Shown: in pieces, positions 38,281 through 47,859 of the stretch
Position numbering within the stretch: position 1 is the stretch's first letter
Layout of the letters: each line of letters opens with the position of its first letter
From: Streptomyces zhaozhouensis
GTDB taxonomy: Bacteria > Actinomycetota > Actinomycetes > Streptomycetales > Streptomycetaceae
Assembly (NCBI RefSeq): GCF_900230195.1
Contig: NZ_OCNE01000006.1
Span: 62,001 to 126,000, forward strand
Length of the DNA: 64,000 nucleotides
Reading direction: 5' to 3'
Translations under genes and position numbers: made by a program
Notes under the pieces: model-generated
Told to the model about the DNA's origin: nothing
The model's input: the letters and a program-made list of their open reading frames with translations, nothing else
The model's database searches: none

Positions 38281-38311
38281 AGCCTGGAATCTCAACCCAA
38301 CTTGAAGTCAA
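38281..38311 (-). promoter_or_regulatory. MerR-type promoter with 19-bp spacer
   Basis: On the minus strand TTGACT (38306-38311) and CAGGCT (38281-38286) are separated by 19 bp, the stretched spacing that MerR-family activators correct. The spacer contains the dyad TCAA-N6-TTGA, where such a regulator would bind. No candidate regulator gene lies alongside. Confidence 0.65.
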
Positions 38312-38448
38312 GCCTCGGCCCCAACTCCCCCTCGACGCGGCGGACATGGGGCCCCCTTCCGCATGTTCGCCAATCCGGTTACCGATCAGTAGGATGCCTC
38401 TGAGCTATCGTGCATCCGCCCGCCCGTCCGCAGGTCCGAGGAGCCACC

Positions 38449-40668
38449 ATGCAACTCGCCGCGATCGTCATCTCGCTGACGCTCACCGCGGTCGCCGTCG
38501 CGCTGTTCAGCCGAGCCGCCGTGGAGATCGTCCGCTTCCTCCGTCTGGGCCAGCCGGTGCCCGAGGGCACGCGGACCGACGACCCGAAGGCCCGCTCGGT
38601 GACGCTGGCCAAGGAGTTCGTCGGCCACACCCGGATGAACCGCTGGGGCGTGGTCGGCGTCGCGCACTGGTTCGTCGCGGTCGGCTTCCTCACCCTCGGG
38701 CTGACGATCGTCCAGGCGTACGGGCAGCTCTTCCAGGCCGACTGGGTGCTGCCGGTGATCGGCGGCTTCCTGCCGTACGAGATGTACATCGAGTTCATCG
38801 CGGCCATGACGGTGCTCGGCATCGCCACCCTGATCGTGATCCGGCTGCTCAGCCTGCCGAGCCGCCCCGGGCGCAAGTCCCGCTTCACCGGCTCCACCGC
38901 CTGGCAGGCGTACTTCGTCGAGTACGTCATCCTGATCATCGGCCTGGCGATTCTCGTGCTGCGCGGCCTGGAGGGCGCGCTGCACCACGTGGACGGCTAC
39001 GACCCGGCGTACTTCGTCACCTACCCGCTGGTCGCCGCGTTCGACGGCCTCTCCGCCGGCACCCTCCAGAACCTGGTCTACCTGGCCGCCCTGATCAAGC
39101 TCGGCACCACCATGACCTGGGCGATCACCGTCGCGCTCAACACGGACATGGGCGTGGCCTGGCACCGCTTCCTCGCCTTCCCCAACATCTGGTTCAAGCG
39201 GAACGCGGACGGCGACCCGGCGCTGGGCGCGCTGCTGCCGATGACCTCGGGCGGCAAGCCGATCGACTTCGAGACGGTCTTCGACGACGAGGACGCGGAG
39301 GAGGAGCCGCAGTTCGGCGTCTCGCAGGTCGAGCACTTCTCCTGGAAGGGCCTGCTGGACTTCTCCACCTGCACCGAGTGCGGGCGTTGCCAGTCCCAGT
39401 GCCCCGCGTGGAACACGGGCAAGCCGCTCTCCCCCAAGCTGCTGGTCATGTCGCTGCGCGACCACGCGCACGCCAAGGCGCCCTACCTGCTGCCCGGCGC
39501 CGACGAGGCCGCCCTGACCGAGGCCGGCGACGGCCCGGTCCCCGAGCACCAGCGCCCGCTGGTCGGCACCGCCGAGCAGCACGGCGTGATCGACCCCGAC
39601 GTGCTCTGGTCCTGCACCACCTGCGGCGCCTGCGTCGAGCAGTGCCCGGTGGACATCGAGCACGTCGACCACATCGTCGACATGCGCCGCTACCAGGTGA
39701 TGATCGAGTCCGCGTTCCCCAGCGAGGCCGGCACCATGCTGAAGAACCTGGAGCGCAAGGGGAACCCGTGGGGCCTGGCGAAGAAGAAGCGCCTGGAGTG
39801 GACCAAGGAGGTCGACTTCGAGGTCCCCGTCGTCGGCAAGGACGTGGAGAGCCTCGCCGACGTCGACTACCTCTACTGGGTCGGCTGCGCCGGCGCCCTG
39901 GAGGACCGCGCCAAGAAGACGACCAAGGCGTTCGCGGAGCTGCTGCACATGGCCGGCGTCCGGTTCGCCATCATGGGCGGCGACGAGGCGTGCACGGGTG
40001 ACTCGGCCCGCCGCCTGGGCAACGAGTTCCTCTTCCAGCAGCTCGGCGAGCAGAACGTGTCGGCGCTGAAGGAGGCCGGCGCGAAGAGGATCGTCGCGAC
40101 CTGCCCGCACTGCTTCAACACCATCGCCAACGAGTACCCGCAGCTCGGCGGCGAGTTCGAGGTGATCCACCACACCCAGCTGCTCCAGCACCTGGTCGAC
40201 GAGGGCAAGCTCACCCCCGTCACCCCCGTCGAGGGCCTGATCACCTACCACGACCCCTGCTACCTGGGCCGGCACAACAAGGTCTACACCCCGCCCCGCG
40301 AGATCATCGGCCGCGTCCCCGGCCTGCGGAACGAGGAGATGCACCGCCACAAGGAGCGCGGCTTCTGCTGCGGGGCCGGCGGCGCGCGGATGTGGATGGA
40401 GGAGCGCATCGGCAAGCGGGTCAACGACGAGCGGGTCGACGAGGCGCTCGCCCTGGACCCGGACATCGTCTCCACGGCCTGCCCGTTCTGCCTGGTCATG
40501 CTGAGCGACTCGGTCAACGGCAAGAAGAACGACGGCAAGGCGAAGGAGGAGCTGCGGGTGGTGGACGTGGCCCAGCTGCTGCTGGACTCGGTCCGCACCC
40601 CGGGCCCGGACGAGGCGCCGAGCGACGAGCCGGCGCCGGAGCCGACGCCCGAACCGACCGGAAGCTGA
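38449..40668 (+). CDS. Membrane-bound (Fe-S) heterodisulfide-reductase-like oxidoreductase
   Basis: A 739-residue protein. The N-terminal ~250 residues hold about six membrane helices resembling a NarI/HdrE cytochrome-type domain with several histidines. Two [4Fe-4S] motifs follow (CTECGRCQSQCPAW; CTTCGACVEQCPVD), then two CCG domains (VGCAGALED...CPHCFNT; HDPCYLGRHN...CCGAGGARMW). A Pro/Glu tail ends it. It should pass electrons between a soluble partner and the quinone pool. ATG 38449 has GAGGAG 5 nt upstream. The fused architecture is common in actinobacteria; the donor is unknown. Confidence 0.9.
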   Translation: MQLAAIVISLTLTAVAVALFSRAAVEIVRFLRLGQPVPEGTRTDDPKARSVTLAKEFVGHTRMNRWGVVGVAHWFVAVGFLTLGLTIVQAYGQLFQADWVLPVIGGFLPYEMYIEFIAAMTVLGIATLIVIRLLSLPSRPGRKSRFTGSTAWQAYFVEYVILIIGLAILVLRGLEGALHHVDGYDPAYFVTYPLVAAFDGLSAGTLQNLVYLAALIKLGTTMTWAITVALNTDMGVAWHRFLAFPNIWFKRNADGDPALGALLPMTSGGKPIDFETVFDDEDAEEEPQFGVSQVEHFSWKGLLDFSTCTECGRCQSQCPAWNTGKPLSPKLLVMSLRDHAHAKAPYLLPGADEAALTEAGDGPVPEHQRPLVGTAEQHGVIDPDVLWSCTTCGACVEQCPVDIEHVDHIVDMRRYQVMIESAFPSEAGTMLKNLERKGNPWGLAKKKRLEWTKEVDFEVPVVGKDVESLADVDYLYWVGCAGALEDRAKKTTKAFAELLHMAGVRFAIMGGDEACTGDSARRLGNEFLFQQLGEQNVSALKEAGAKRIVATCPHCFNTIANEYPQLGGEFEVIHHTQLLQHLVDEGKLTPVTPVEGLITYHDPCYLGRHNKVYTPPREIIGRVPGLRNEEMHRHKERGFCCGAGGARMWMEERIGKRVNDERVDEALALDPDIVSTACPFCLVMLSDSVNGKKNDGKAKEELRVVDVAQLLLDSVRTPGPDEAPSDEPAPEPTPEPTGS

Positions 40669-40735
40669 CGGTCTGGGGGTTCGCTCCGGGGGATCCCGGA
40701 GTCCGAGGCCCCGAGGAGAAGGTACGTTCTAGGGC

Positions 40736-41545
40736 GTGGCCGGATTCCGAAGGAAGCGCGACGAGCAGTATCCGCAGGGTGGTTACCCCTCTCCACCGGG
40801 ACAGGGGTACCCGCCGGGGCCCCCGCCCCACGCGGGCGCCCAGCCCTATCCGCACGGTGGTTACCCCCCGGACGACGACTACGCGGACGGTGCGCACACC
40901 GGTTACTACCCGGCGGTGCCGCAGGGCGGCGACGGCCACGCCGACGACGGGTACGGCGCCCCGGCGCCGCAGGGCGGCCCCCAGCCGCCGGCCGGGCCGC
41001 CGCCGGACCCGCTGACCTGGCGGCCGCTGCTGACGGGCATCGTCTTCAAGCCCAGCGGCACGTTCTGGACGATGCGCGACTACCAGATGTGGTGGCCGGC
41101 GCTGATCGTCAGCTTCCTCTACGGGCTGGTCGCCGTCTTCGGCCTCGACGACTCCCGCGACACCATCCTGGAGACCACGATCTCCAGCCTGATCCCGTAT
41201 CTGCTGTTCACCGGCGTCGCGATGGTGCTGGGAGCCCTGGTGCTGAGCACCGTCACCCACCACCTGGCGCGCCAGTTCGGCGGCAACGGCCTGTGGGCGC
41301 CGACCGCCGGCCTCGCCATGCTGATCATGACGCTGACGGACGTACCCCGGCTGGCGCTCGCCCTCTTCCTGGGCGGCGGCAACCCGGCGGTGCAACTGCT
41401 GGGGTGGGCGACCTGGCTCTACGCGGGGCTGCTCTTCACCATGATGGTCAGCCGCTCCCACGAGATCGCCTGGCCCAGGGCGCTGGCCGCCTCCGGCATC
41501 CAACTGCTCGGAGTGCTGATGCTGATCAAGCTCGGCACCCTCTGA
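40736..41545 (+). CDS. Yip1 domain membrane protein
   Basis: A 269-residue protein. Residues 1-95 are a Pro/Gly/Tyr-rich cytoplasmic region (repeats of the type GGYPPGP), followed by five hydrophobic segments with the Yip1 pattern: GIVFKPSGTFWTMRDYQMWWPALIVSFLYG, TVTHHLARQFGGNGLW, ending LGVLMLIKLGTL. The GTG start at 40736 gives MAGFRRKRDEQ. Function unknown in bacteria. Confidence 0.83.
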   Translation: MAGFRRKRDEQYPQGGYPSPPGQGYPPGPPPHAGAQPYPHGGYPPDDDYADGAHTGYYPAVPQGGDGHADDGYGAPAPQGGPQPPAGPPPDPLTWRPLLTGIVFKPSGTFWTMRDYQMWWPALIVSFLYGLVAVFGLDDSRDTILETTISSLIPYLLFTGVAMVLGALVLSTVTHHLARQFGGNGLWAPTAGLAMLIMTLTDVPRLALALFLGGGNPAVQLLGWATWLYAGLLFTMMVSRSHEIAWPRALAASGIQLLGVLMLIKLGTL

Positions 41546-41655
41546 CCCCGGCGGAGCCCCCGGCTGACCCCGGCGGAGCCCCCGGGAGACGTTCCCCACC
41601 CACCCTGGCCTCGCCCGGCCCACGCCGGCCGGGGCCTCTTCGGTAACCTCGGGGG

Positions 41656-42231
41656 GTGCTTCTGTCAGACAAGGACATCCGGGCCGAAATCGACGCGGGC
41701 CGGATGCGGATCGACCCGTTCGACCCCGCGATGGTCCAGCCCTCCAGCATCGACGTCCGACTCGACCGGTACTTCCGGGTGTTCGAGAACCACCGCTACC
41801 CGCACATCGACCCCTCGGTCGAGCAGCCGGACCTGACGCGGATGATCGAACCCAAGGGCGACGAGCCGTTCATCCTCCACCCCGGGGAGTTCGTGCTGGC
41901 CTCCACGCTGGAGGTCATCACCCTCCCGGAGAACCTGGCCTCCCGACTGGAGGGCAAGAGCTCCCTCGGCCGGCTCGGGCTCCTCACCCACTCCACGGCC
42001 GGATTCATCGACCCGGGCTTCTCGGGCCATGTCACGCTGGAGCTGTCCAACGTGGCGACCCTGCCGATCAAGCTCTGGCCGGGGATGAAAATCGGCCAGC
42101 TCTGCGTCTTCCAACTGACCTCCCCCGCGGAGAACCCCTACGGCTCCACCGGCGCCGGCTCCCGCTACCAGGGGCAGCGGGGGCCGACGCCGTCGAGGTC
42201 ATACCTGAACTTCCACCGCACCGACGTCTGA
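41656..42231 (+). CDS. dcd: dCTP deaminase
   Basis: A 191-residue trimeric enzyme converting dCTP to dUTP for dTMP synthesis. Family blocks: [51 protein letters not shown], the active-site region [21 protein letters not shown], and the C-terminal [16 protein letters not shown] that closes over substrate. The GTG start is preceded by GGGGG. It is the last core gene before the tRNA-Gly island. Confidence 0.96.
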   Translation: MLLSDKDIRAEIDAGRMRIDPFDPAMVQPSSIDVRLDRYFRVFENHRYPHIDPSVEQPDLTRMIEPKGDEPFILHPGEFVLASTLEVITLPENLASRLEGKSSLGRLGLLTHSTAGFIDPGFSGHVTLELSNVATLPIKLWPGMKIGQLCVFQLTSPAENPYGSTGAGSRYQGQRGPTPSRSYLNFHRTDV

Positions 42232-42396
42232 GCCGGTCACCGGCACGACACTGCGCATCCGCGCACACCGCGGACACCGCAACAACCGCCCGGGTCCGAT
42301 CCGTTCACTCCCCAACTGCGGCATGGGAAAGCGCTCGGTACGGAACACATGTCCCTCAACACAACGAACGACGGTAACGACGGCGGCACCAGACAA
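42199..42396 (-). CDS. Small putative zinc-ribbon protein
   Basis: About 65 residues read from TTG 42396 (GGGAG ~9 nt upstream); a GTG at 42435 is an alternative. The core reads [22 protein letters not shown] then [23 protein letters not shown]: a C..GH pair and a CPRC pair that could bind zinc. Short proteins of this pattern occur in Streptomyces. It converges on and overlaps the 3' end of dcd by 33 bp. Function unknown. Confidence 0.5.
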   Translation of the reverse strand: MSGAAVVTVVRCVEGHVFRTERFPMPQLGSERIGPGRLLRCPRCARMRSVVPVTGSDVGAVEVQV

Positions 42397-42545
42397 CGTG
42401 GCAATCTCCCTGCGTCCTGCGTCCTGACAACGCACGCCACCCTAGGCGACCACCCCACCACCCCCACGCCGGCACTCCGACGTCCCCGCGCCTCGCCGAG
42501 ATGGGGTACCCTGTGACAGCGGAACGCCCCTCGGGGGCGGTTCAG

Positions 42546-42616
42546 GCGGGCGTAGTTTAATGGTAGAACATGAGCTTCCCAAGCTCAGAGCGCGAGTTCG
42601 ATTCTCGTCGCCCGCT
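42546..42616 (+). tRNA. tRNA-Gly (anticodon CCC)
   Basis: A cloverleaf can be drawn by eye: acceptor GCGGGCG pairing with CGCCCGC, D arm with TAATGGTAGA, anticodon stem TGAGC/GCTCA around loop TTCCCAA (CCC anticodon, reading GGG), and T arm GCGAGTTCGATTCTCGT. The discriminator is T and no CCA is encoded. Its 3' part is the integration target repeated three more times downstream, and this is the only copy with a complete 5' half. Confidence 0.97.
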
Positions 42617-42619
42617 CTT
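42576..42619 (+). other. att core in the intact tRNA-Gly (left end of the island)
   Basis: This 44-bp stretch runs from the anticodon loop to 3 bp past the tRNA. It is identical at 47860-47903, has one mismatch at 49567-49609, and has two at 57596-57639. Upstream identity stops at the anticodon loop in every copy, as for tyrosine-recombinase sites in tRNA genes. Confidence 0.88.
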
Positions 42620-42625
42620 GTAGGC

Positions 42626-42658
42626 AAGGCCCAGGTCAGCGACCCGGGCCTTGTTCTT
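42626..42658 (+). terminator. Intrinsic terminator of tRNA-Gly
   Basis: AAGGCCCAGGTC pairs with GACCCGGGCCTT (one A.C mismatch, 3-nt loop), followed by GTTCTTT. The same hairpin follows all three downstream att copies, with its pairing kept or improved. Confidence 0.85.
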
Positions 42659-42766
42659 TGGGTCCTCCTGTGCCCGACCGCCTTGGTCCCGTCGGTCACC
42701 CGTTGCTCGCGTCGACTTCTCTGAGTAGTGTTTCGTCCGCTTTGGGGAGAGCGGCCTGGGGGGATC

Positions 42767-45700
42767 ATGGCGCGACCGTCTGATTGGTCACCGGTGGACA
42801 TGGATCGGGACCCGACGCCGGGTGATCCGGACGAGGTCCGGGAGCTGGCGGATGAGTTGGAGGAGTTCGCCGACGACGTCGGTGAGGCGCTCGGCAAGAT
42901 CCGGGGCATGGCGGGCGAGCGGGCCATGTTGGAGTGGGCGGGGCTGTCGGCGGACGCGTTCCGGCGTGAGTTCGACGGCGTTCCGGACAACCTCACCAAA
43001 CTCGAGGACTCCTACTCCCTGTGCGCCCAGGCGCTGCACACCTACTGGCCCAAGCTCCAGACCGCGCAGGGCATGGCCGACCGCGCCCTGGACCGCGCCG
43101 TCACCGCCCAGGCCGACCTCGCCTCCGCCCAGACCGCGCTCGGCGACGCCACCGACTGGGTCGGCCGCGCCGGCGACGAAGCCGAACGCCTCCAACGCGA
43201 AGGCGAACGCGACAACGTCGAACCACCCGACGAGGCCGACGTCCGCGCCGCCACCCGCGACCAACAGGCCGCCGAAGCCGCCGCCGGCGCCGCCCAAAGC
43301 AGAGTCGACGACGCCCAGGAACGCCTGACCGCGGCCCGCCAACTCGCCCTCGACGCGCAGGAGATGCGCGAGGAAGCAGCGCGCCAGTGCGCCCGCGACA
43401 TCGACGAGGCGAGCGACGCCGGCATCCAAAACCGCCGCTGGTGGGAGAAGGCCATCAAGTGGGTGACCGACAACTGGGACACCCTGGTCGAGATATGCAA
43501 GGTCATCGTCGCCGTCCTCGGCATCGTGGTGATGATCATCGGCGGCCCTCTCGCCTGGGTGGTGCTGGCGGCAGCGCTGGTCGTCCTCGCCGACACCCTC
43601 ATCAAATACGCCAGAGGAGAAGCCGGACTCCTCGACGTCGCCTTCGCCGCACTCGACTGCATCCCCGGCATGAAAGGCCTCACCACCCTCGGCGGCCTCG
43701 CCCGGGGGCTCCGGTCAGCGGCACGAACCGGACTGAGAGGCATATCCTCCGGTGTCCAGGGAATGGGGCAGGGGTTGCGCCACCTGGGGCGCGAGTTCCG
43801 GCGGCTCCTCTGCAAGAACGACCCCATCGACATGGCCACCGGCGAAGTGGTGATGTCCGTCACCGACGTGGAGCTGTCCGGCAAGTTGGACCTGCTGTTC
43901 CGCCGGGTGCACCGATCCGGTGTGGCCAACGGTGTCTGGCTTGGACCTGCCTGGTTCTCCACCCTTGACCAACGGTTGGTCCTGGACGACAACGGCGTGC
44001 GGTTCTTCGCAGAGGACGGCATGGTGCTGCACTACCCGGTTCCGCTTCCCGACGGGGAGACCCCAGTGATGCCGGTGGAGGGACCGCGTTGGGGCCTGCT
44101 GTGGGACGGCGAGTCCCACGGCCAGCTGACGGTTCGGCAGTACGAGAGCAACCGGACGCTGCACTTCGAACCGGTGGCCAGCGATGCGAGCCAGCTCTCC
44201 CTGGTCGCTGTCGCCGACCGCAACGGCAACAGGCTGGACGTGCGGTATGACCCGGCCGGCCTCCCCGTACTGCTGGAACACACGGGGGGCTACCGAGTAG
44301 GACTGACCATCCGGAGTGGACGGCTTCGCGAGCTGGTCATGCTGAGCGCCCCGGAACAACCCGTGCTCCGGCGCTACGAGTACACCAGCGACGGTGAGTT
44401 GAGCGGCGTGCGGAACGCCTCCGGGCACCTGTTCACGCTGCGTCACGACGCCCACCGGCGACTCACCGGCTGGCAGGATCGCAACGGCAACTCGTTCACG
44501 TACAGCTACGACGAACGGGGCCGCTGTATTCGAACGGGTATGCCGGACAGCACGCTGCGCAGCACCATCGCTTACCCGGACGGCACCGGAACGACCGAGT
44601 ACACCGATTCTCTTGGCAATGTGACGTTGTTTCGGTTCGACGACGCCTATCGGTTGGAGAGCGAGACCGGCCCTCTGGGCCACGTCACCCGGTATCGCTA
44701 TGACCGTTATGACAACCTGCTTCGGCGCACGGACCCGTTGGGCCGGACAGCGGAGTACGCCTACGACGAGTGGGGGCAGTTGGTCTGGTGCCGTCGTCCG
44801 GACGGGGGCGAAGTCACCATCACGTACGCGGCTCCGGGCCTGGAGGCGCGGGTGGTGGAAGCCGACGGCTCGGTACGCGAGCAGACGTTCGACGGGGCGG
44901 GCAACCGCACCTCGTACACAGATCCGTCGGGGGCCACCGTGCGTTACGGCTACGGCCCCCGGGGGATGCTGAAGTCGATCACCGATCCCTCGGGAGCCAT
45001 CACTCACATCGAGTGCGACGCGGCGGGCCTGCCGATCAGTTCGGTGGGTCCGCTTGGGCAGACGTCCGCGGAACAGCGTGACGCCTTCGGGCGGCCGGTG
45101 CTGGTCGAACAACCGGACGGCACGCTGTTCCGGCTCCGGTGGGACGCCGAGGGACACCTGGTCGCGGCCACGGATGCCGCCGGCCACACCCGCACATGGG
45201 AGTATGACGGGCAGGGCAACCGCGTCGCCTACACGGACCCCGGCGGTGCCGTACACCGGGCCGTGTACAACGCCTTCGGCCAGCGCGTCAGCAGCACGGC
45301 GCCTGACGGTACCGAGACCAGGTACGAGCGGGACAGCGAACTGCGACTGGTCCGTGTCGTGGCTCCCGACGGCAAGGAATGGCGAAGGAGCTACGACGAG
45401 GCCGGTCGGCTCGTCGCGGAGTTCGACTTCGACGGCCGCGCGACCACCTACTCCCACGACGCCGCGGACCAGCTGGTGTCCCGGACGAACGCCTCGGGAC
45501 AGGAGGTGCGGTACCAGCGGGATCCACTGGGGCGAATCGCGGTCAAGGAGTCCGGAGGGGACCGCACCGAGTTCCGCTACGACCGACTGGGACGACTTCA
45601 GTCGGCGGCTGGGCCAGGGTCCGAGTTGCGCCTCGACCGGGACTCGGTGGGGCGCGTCATCGCCGAGCACCACAACGGCCGGACACTGCACCAACGCTTC

Positions 45701-47257
45701 GACAGGGCGGGACGGTTGGTCTCACGCACCACGCCGAGCGGGCACCACACGAGGTTCGTACATGACGCGGCAGGTCGGCGCACGTGCCTCGTCTCGAACG
45801 AGGTCAGCACGGAGTTCGACTACGACGCGATGGGGCGCGAGGTCGGGCGCCACGTGCGCCAGGGCCCCACGTTGCGGCAGGAGTGGTCAGGCGAGGGGTG
45901 GTTGACCAGGCAGACCATGACCGCCCCGGACGGTCGGTCCAGCGAGCGTGGCTTCGTCTATGGTCCGAATGGCCTGCTGAGGGAGTTGCACGACGACACA
46001 CGCGGGCGGCTGACGCTCGACAGCGACCCGCTGGGCCGGGTCACGGCCGTGACAGGCGAGGACTGGTGGGAGAGCTACACCTACGACTCCAGGGGCTACC
46101 AGACGAGGGCTGCCTGGGTGGGTGACGAGGATGCCGGCGTGGCGGGCGAACGAATCCACGAGGGAAGCCTGTTGCTGTGCGCGGGCGACACCACCTTCGA
46201 CTACGACCCTGCCGGCCGCACCGTGCGGCGCACGCGGCGCCACGGTTCCCGTCCGCCCTCGGTGTGGCAGTACAGCTGGAACGCGGAGGACCAGCTCACG
46301 GAAGTGCGAACGCCGGAGGGCGATGTTTGGGAGTACCGCTACGACCCACTTGGCCGTCGGCTCGCCAAGTGGCGGCGGGACGCTGGGGGCCGAGCCGTCG
46401 ACCGCACGGAGTACGTCTGGGCTGGCACCACCCTGGTGGAGCAGACGGAGTTCTCTGGTTCGGCGGCACCGCGCACTACCTCGTGGGACTACATGGCTGG
46501 CGTCCCCATCGCGCAGACCGTCACGACCGGTGCGCTGAGGCTGGACGAGCAGCAGGACTATGACCGTGCGTTCTACAGCATCGTCAGCGACCTCGTGGGG
46601 ACGCCAACTCACCTCGTCGACACGCGCGGTGACGTCGTGTGGCGTAACGGCGCCTCCCTGTGGGGCGTTCCGGTCCCTGACCGTGGGGGGGAGTTCCAAG
46701 GCGATTCCGCCGACTGCCCTCTTCGCTTTCCGGGACAGGTCTTCGACGCCGAGAGTGGCCTGCACTACAACCACTACCGGTACTACGACCCTTCCGTCGC
46801 CCGGTACTGCACTCCCGACCCACTCGGCCCACGACCACAGATCAATCACTACGGGTACGTCCCCAATCCGCTGCACTGGAGGGACCCGCTCGGACTTGAG
46901 GGCGACGGCTACCTGTACCGCGGTCTCTGCCGCGACCACTACAAGTTCTCCGAGGGCATGGAGGGACGAGCGGTGCCTCTGGGGGGCGACGCGGACGCCG
47001 CCCTACACAACGGCGGGAATACCAACAGTAATCTCACCTCCTGGACCACTGACTTCGAAGATGTGGCCCTGGACGCGGCCGACGAGATGGGCCCAGGAGG
47101 CATCGTGCTGAGAATTCCCGAGGACCACGTTCCCGCCGACCGATTCGTCGAGTCGCAAGATATCTACGGCGAGAGCGAGTATCTCATCCGGGACGAGGTC
47201 ACCGGCGCGGAAGTCACCACGGACCGGGGAAGGTCGTGGTTCCAGTGTCCGGGCTGA
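42767..47257 (+). CDS. Rhs/YD-repeat polymorphic toxin 1, putative ART toxin tip
   Basis: A 1,496-residue protein. Residues ~1-230 are helical and acidic and resemble the putative T7SS-signal region of Streptomyces Rhs proteins (EFADDVGEALGKIRGMAGERAMLEWAG). Two membrane helices follow (~238-282). DUF6531 starts near 351 (DPIDMATGEVVM), then ~900 residues of YD repeats. The RHS core lies near 1,315 (CPLRFPGQVFDAESGLHYNHYRYYDP), ending at the DPLGL junction. The last ~120 residues are the toxin, with LYRG, TSWTTD and ESEYL suggesting an ADP-ribosyltransferase. The immunity candidate overlaps its 3' end. GC bias weakens in the YD part. Confidence 0.9.
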   Translation: MARPSDWSPVDMDRDPTPGDPDEVRELADELEEFADDVGEALGKIRGMAGERAMLEWAGLSADAFRREFDGVPDNLTKLEDSYSLCAQALHTYWPKLQTAQGMADRALDRAVTAQADLASAQTALGDATDWVGRAGDEAERLQREGERDNVEPPDEADVRAATRDQQAAEAAAGAAQSRVDDAQERLTAARQLALDAQEMREEAARQCARDIDEASDAGIQNRRWWEKAIKWVTDNWDTLVEICKVIVAVLGIVVMIIGGPLAWVVLAAALVVLADTLIKYARGEAGLLDVAFAALDCIPGMKGLTTLGGLARGLRSAARTGLRGISSGVQGMGQGLRHLGREFRRLLCKNDPIDMATGEVVMSVTDVELSGKLDLLFRRVHRSGVANGVWLGPAWFSTLDQRLVLDDNGVRFFAEDGMVLHYPVPLPDGETPVMPVEGPRWGLLWDGESHGQLTVRQYESNRTLHFEPVASDASQLSLVAVADRNGNRLDVRYDPAGLPVLLEHTGGYRVGLTIRSGRLRELVMLSAPEQPVLRRYEYTSDGELSGVRNASGHLFTLRHDAHRRLTGWQDRNGNSFTYSYDERGRCIRTGMPDSTLRSTIAYPDGTGTTEYTDSLGNVTLFRFDDAYRLESETGPLGHVTRYRYDRYDNLLRRTDPLGRTAEYAYDEWGQLVWCRRPDGGEVTITYAAPGLEARVVEADGSVREQTFDGAGNRTSYTDPSGATVRYGYGPRGMLKSITDPSGAITHIECDAAGLPISSVGPLGQTSAEQRDAFGRPVLVEQPDGTLFRLRWDAEGHLVAATDAAGHTRTWEYDGQGNRVAYTDPGGAVHRAVYNAFGQRVSSTAPDGTETRYERDSELRLVRVVAPDGKEWRRSYDEAGRLVAEFDFDGRATTYSHDAADQLVSRTNASGQEVRYQRDPLGRIAVKESGGDRTEFRYDRLGRLQSAAGPGSELRLDRDSVGRVIAEHHNGRTLHQRFDRAGRLVSRTTPSGHHTRFVHDAAGRRTCLVSNEVSTEFDYDAMGREVGRHVRQGPTLRQEWSGEGWLTRQTMTAPDGRSSERGFVYGPNGLLRELHDDTRGRLTLDSDPLGRVTAVTGEDWWESYTYDSRGYQTRAAWVGDEDAGVAGERIHEGSLLLCAGDTTFDYDPAGRTVRRTRRHGSRPPSVWQYSWNAEDQLTEVRTPEGDVWEYRYDPLGRRLAKWRRDAGGRAVDRTEYVWAGTTLVEQTEFSGSAAPRTTSWDYMAGVPIAQTVTTGALRLDEQQDYDRAFYSIVSDLVGTPTHLVDTRGDVVWRNGASLWGVPVPDRGGEFQGDSADCPLRFPGQVFDAESGLHYNHYRYYDPSVARYCTPDPLGPRPQINHYGYVPNPLHWRDPLGLEGDGYLYRGLCRDHYKFSEGMEGRAVPLGGDADAALHNGGNTNSNLTSWTTDFEDVALDAADEMGPGGIVLRIPEDHVPADRFVESQDIYGESEYLIRDEVTGAEVTTDRGRSWFQCPG

Positions 47258-47595
47258 GCCAGTTGAACCAGCGGGTCACCGAGGCCGTGGCATCGTACGA
47301 GCAGTCGCCGGCCCTGGCCTCCCTGCTGGTGACAGTGACCCACGTGCGGGGTACTGACAGGGACATTTCTGTCGATTCCCTGCGCCGCACCTACCGCCGA
47401 AGGGGGAACCGGCTTCCCGCCGGCTCGCCGTTGCGGCAGGAGGTCGAGGCTCTGCTGCACAGGCTCGACGAACTCGACGGCGCTCCAGTGAAGCTGGTGA
47501 CAGTCACGGGCAGTACGGGCGCGACGACCCTGGTGCTGCTCGACCGACATATGTCCCGGGTGCTCTTCTGGTCGCCCATGTGGGTAGCGGGCTAG
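47245..47595 (+). CDS. Candidate immunity protein of Rhs toxin 1
   Basis: About 116 residues from GTG 47245 (GTG 47236 also possible; GGGGAAGG lies upstream). It overlaps the Rhs stop, placing it exactly where an immunity gene sits. The sequence is helical then beta: LNQRVTEAVASYEQSPALASLL, LRQEVEALLHRLDELDGAPVKLVTVTG, TTLVLLDRHMSRVLFWSPMWV. No signal or membrane segment, so cytoplasmic. No family recognised. A close paralogue is at 49749-50129, also behind a remnant of the same toxin tail. Confidence 0.7.
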   Translation: MSGLSQLNQRVTEAVASYEQSPALASLLVTVTHVRGTDRDISVDSLRRTYRRRGNRLPAGSPLRQEVEALLHRLDELDGAPVKLVTVTGSTGATTLVLLDRHMSRVLFWSPMWVAG

Positions 47596-47742
47596 AGTCT
47601 GTCGAAATGTTGTGTTCACTGGGTGGGGCGCGGGCTGCGATTAACACGGGGAAACCGGAGAGCCTAGCCACGGGCGGCGACGTGGACGGGGCCAACACAA
47701 GAAGCGCCAGCGGATGAGAGCGGCCACAATGGTCCAGACTCC

Positions 47743-47760
47743 GTGCCCGATGCGTGCCCG
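47743..47760 (+). repeat. GTGCC arm-like motif 1
   Basis: GTGCCCGATGCGTGCCCG: two GTGCCCG units with an 11-bp period, 99 bp before att copy 1. The same motif precedes att copies 2 and 3 at similar distance, so it is probably a recombinase arm-binding site. Apart from this and the att copy, the 405-bp stretch 47596-48000 holds no recognisable gene. Confidence 0.7.
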
Positions 47761-47859
47761 TGCTGTCGGTCCCAATCGGTCACCGGCGGCATGTCGGGGA
47801 AGGGTGATCCAGCCAATCGCAGCAGGTCTACATGGGGTTTCGCCGCACAGTACCTCTGA

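Larger units (their letters stand above)
42576..43704 (+). repeat. ~1.13-kb direct repeat, copy 1 (att-terminator-leader-Rhs N-terminus)
   Basis: Matches 57596-58725 at an offset of 15,020-15,021 bp. It covers the tRNA 3' part, terminator, leader and the first ~313 codons of the Rhs gene. The encoded segments differ at about eight residues. Similarity drops abruptly after LGGLARGLR. Confidence 0.9.
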
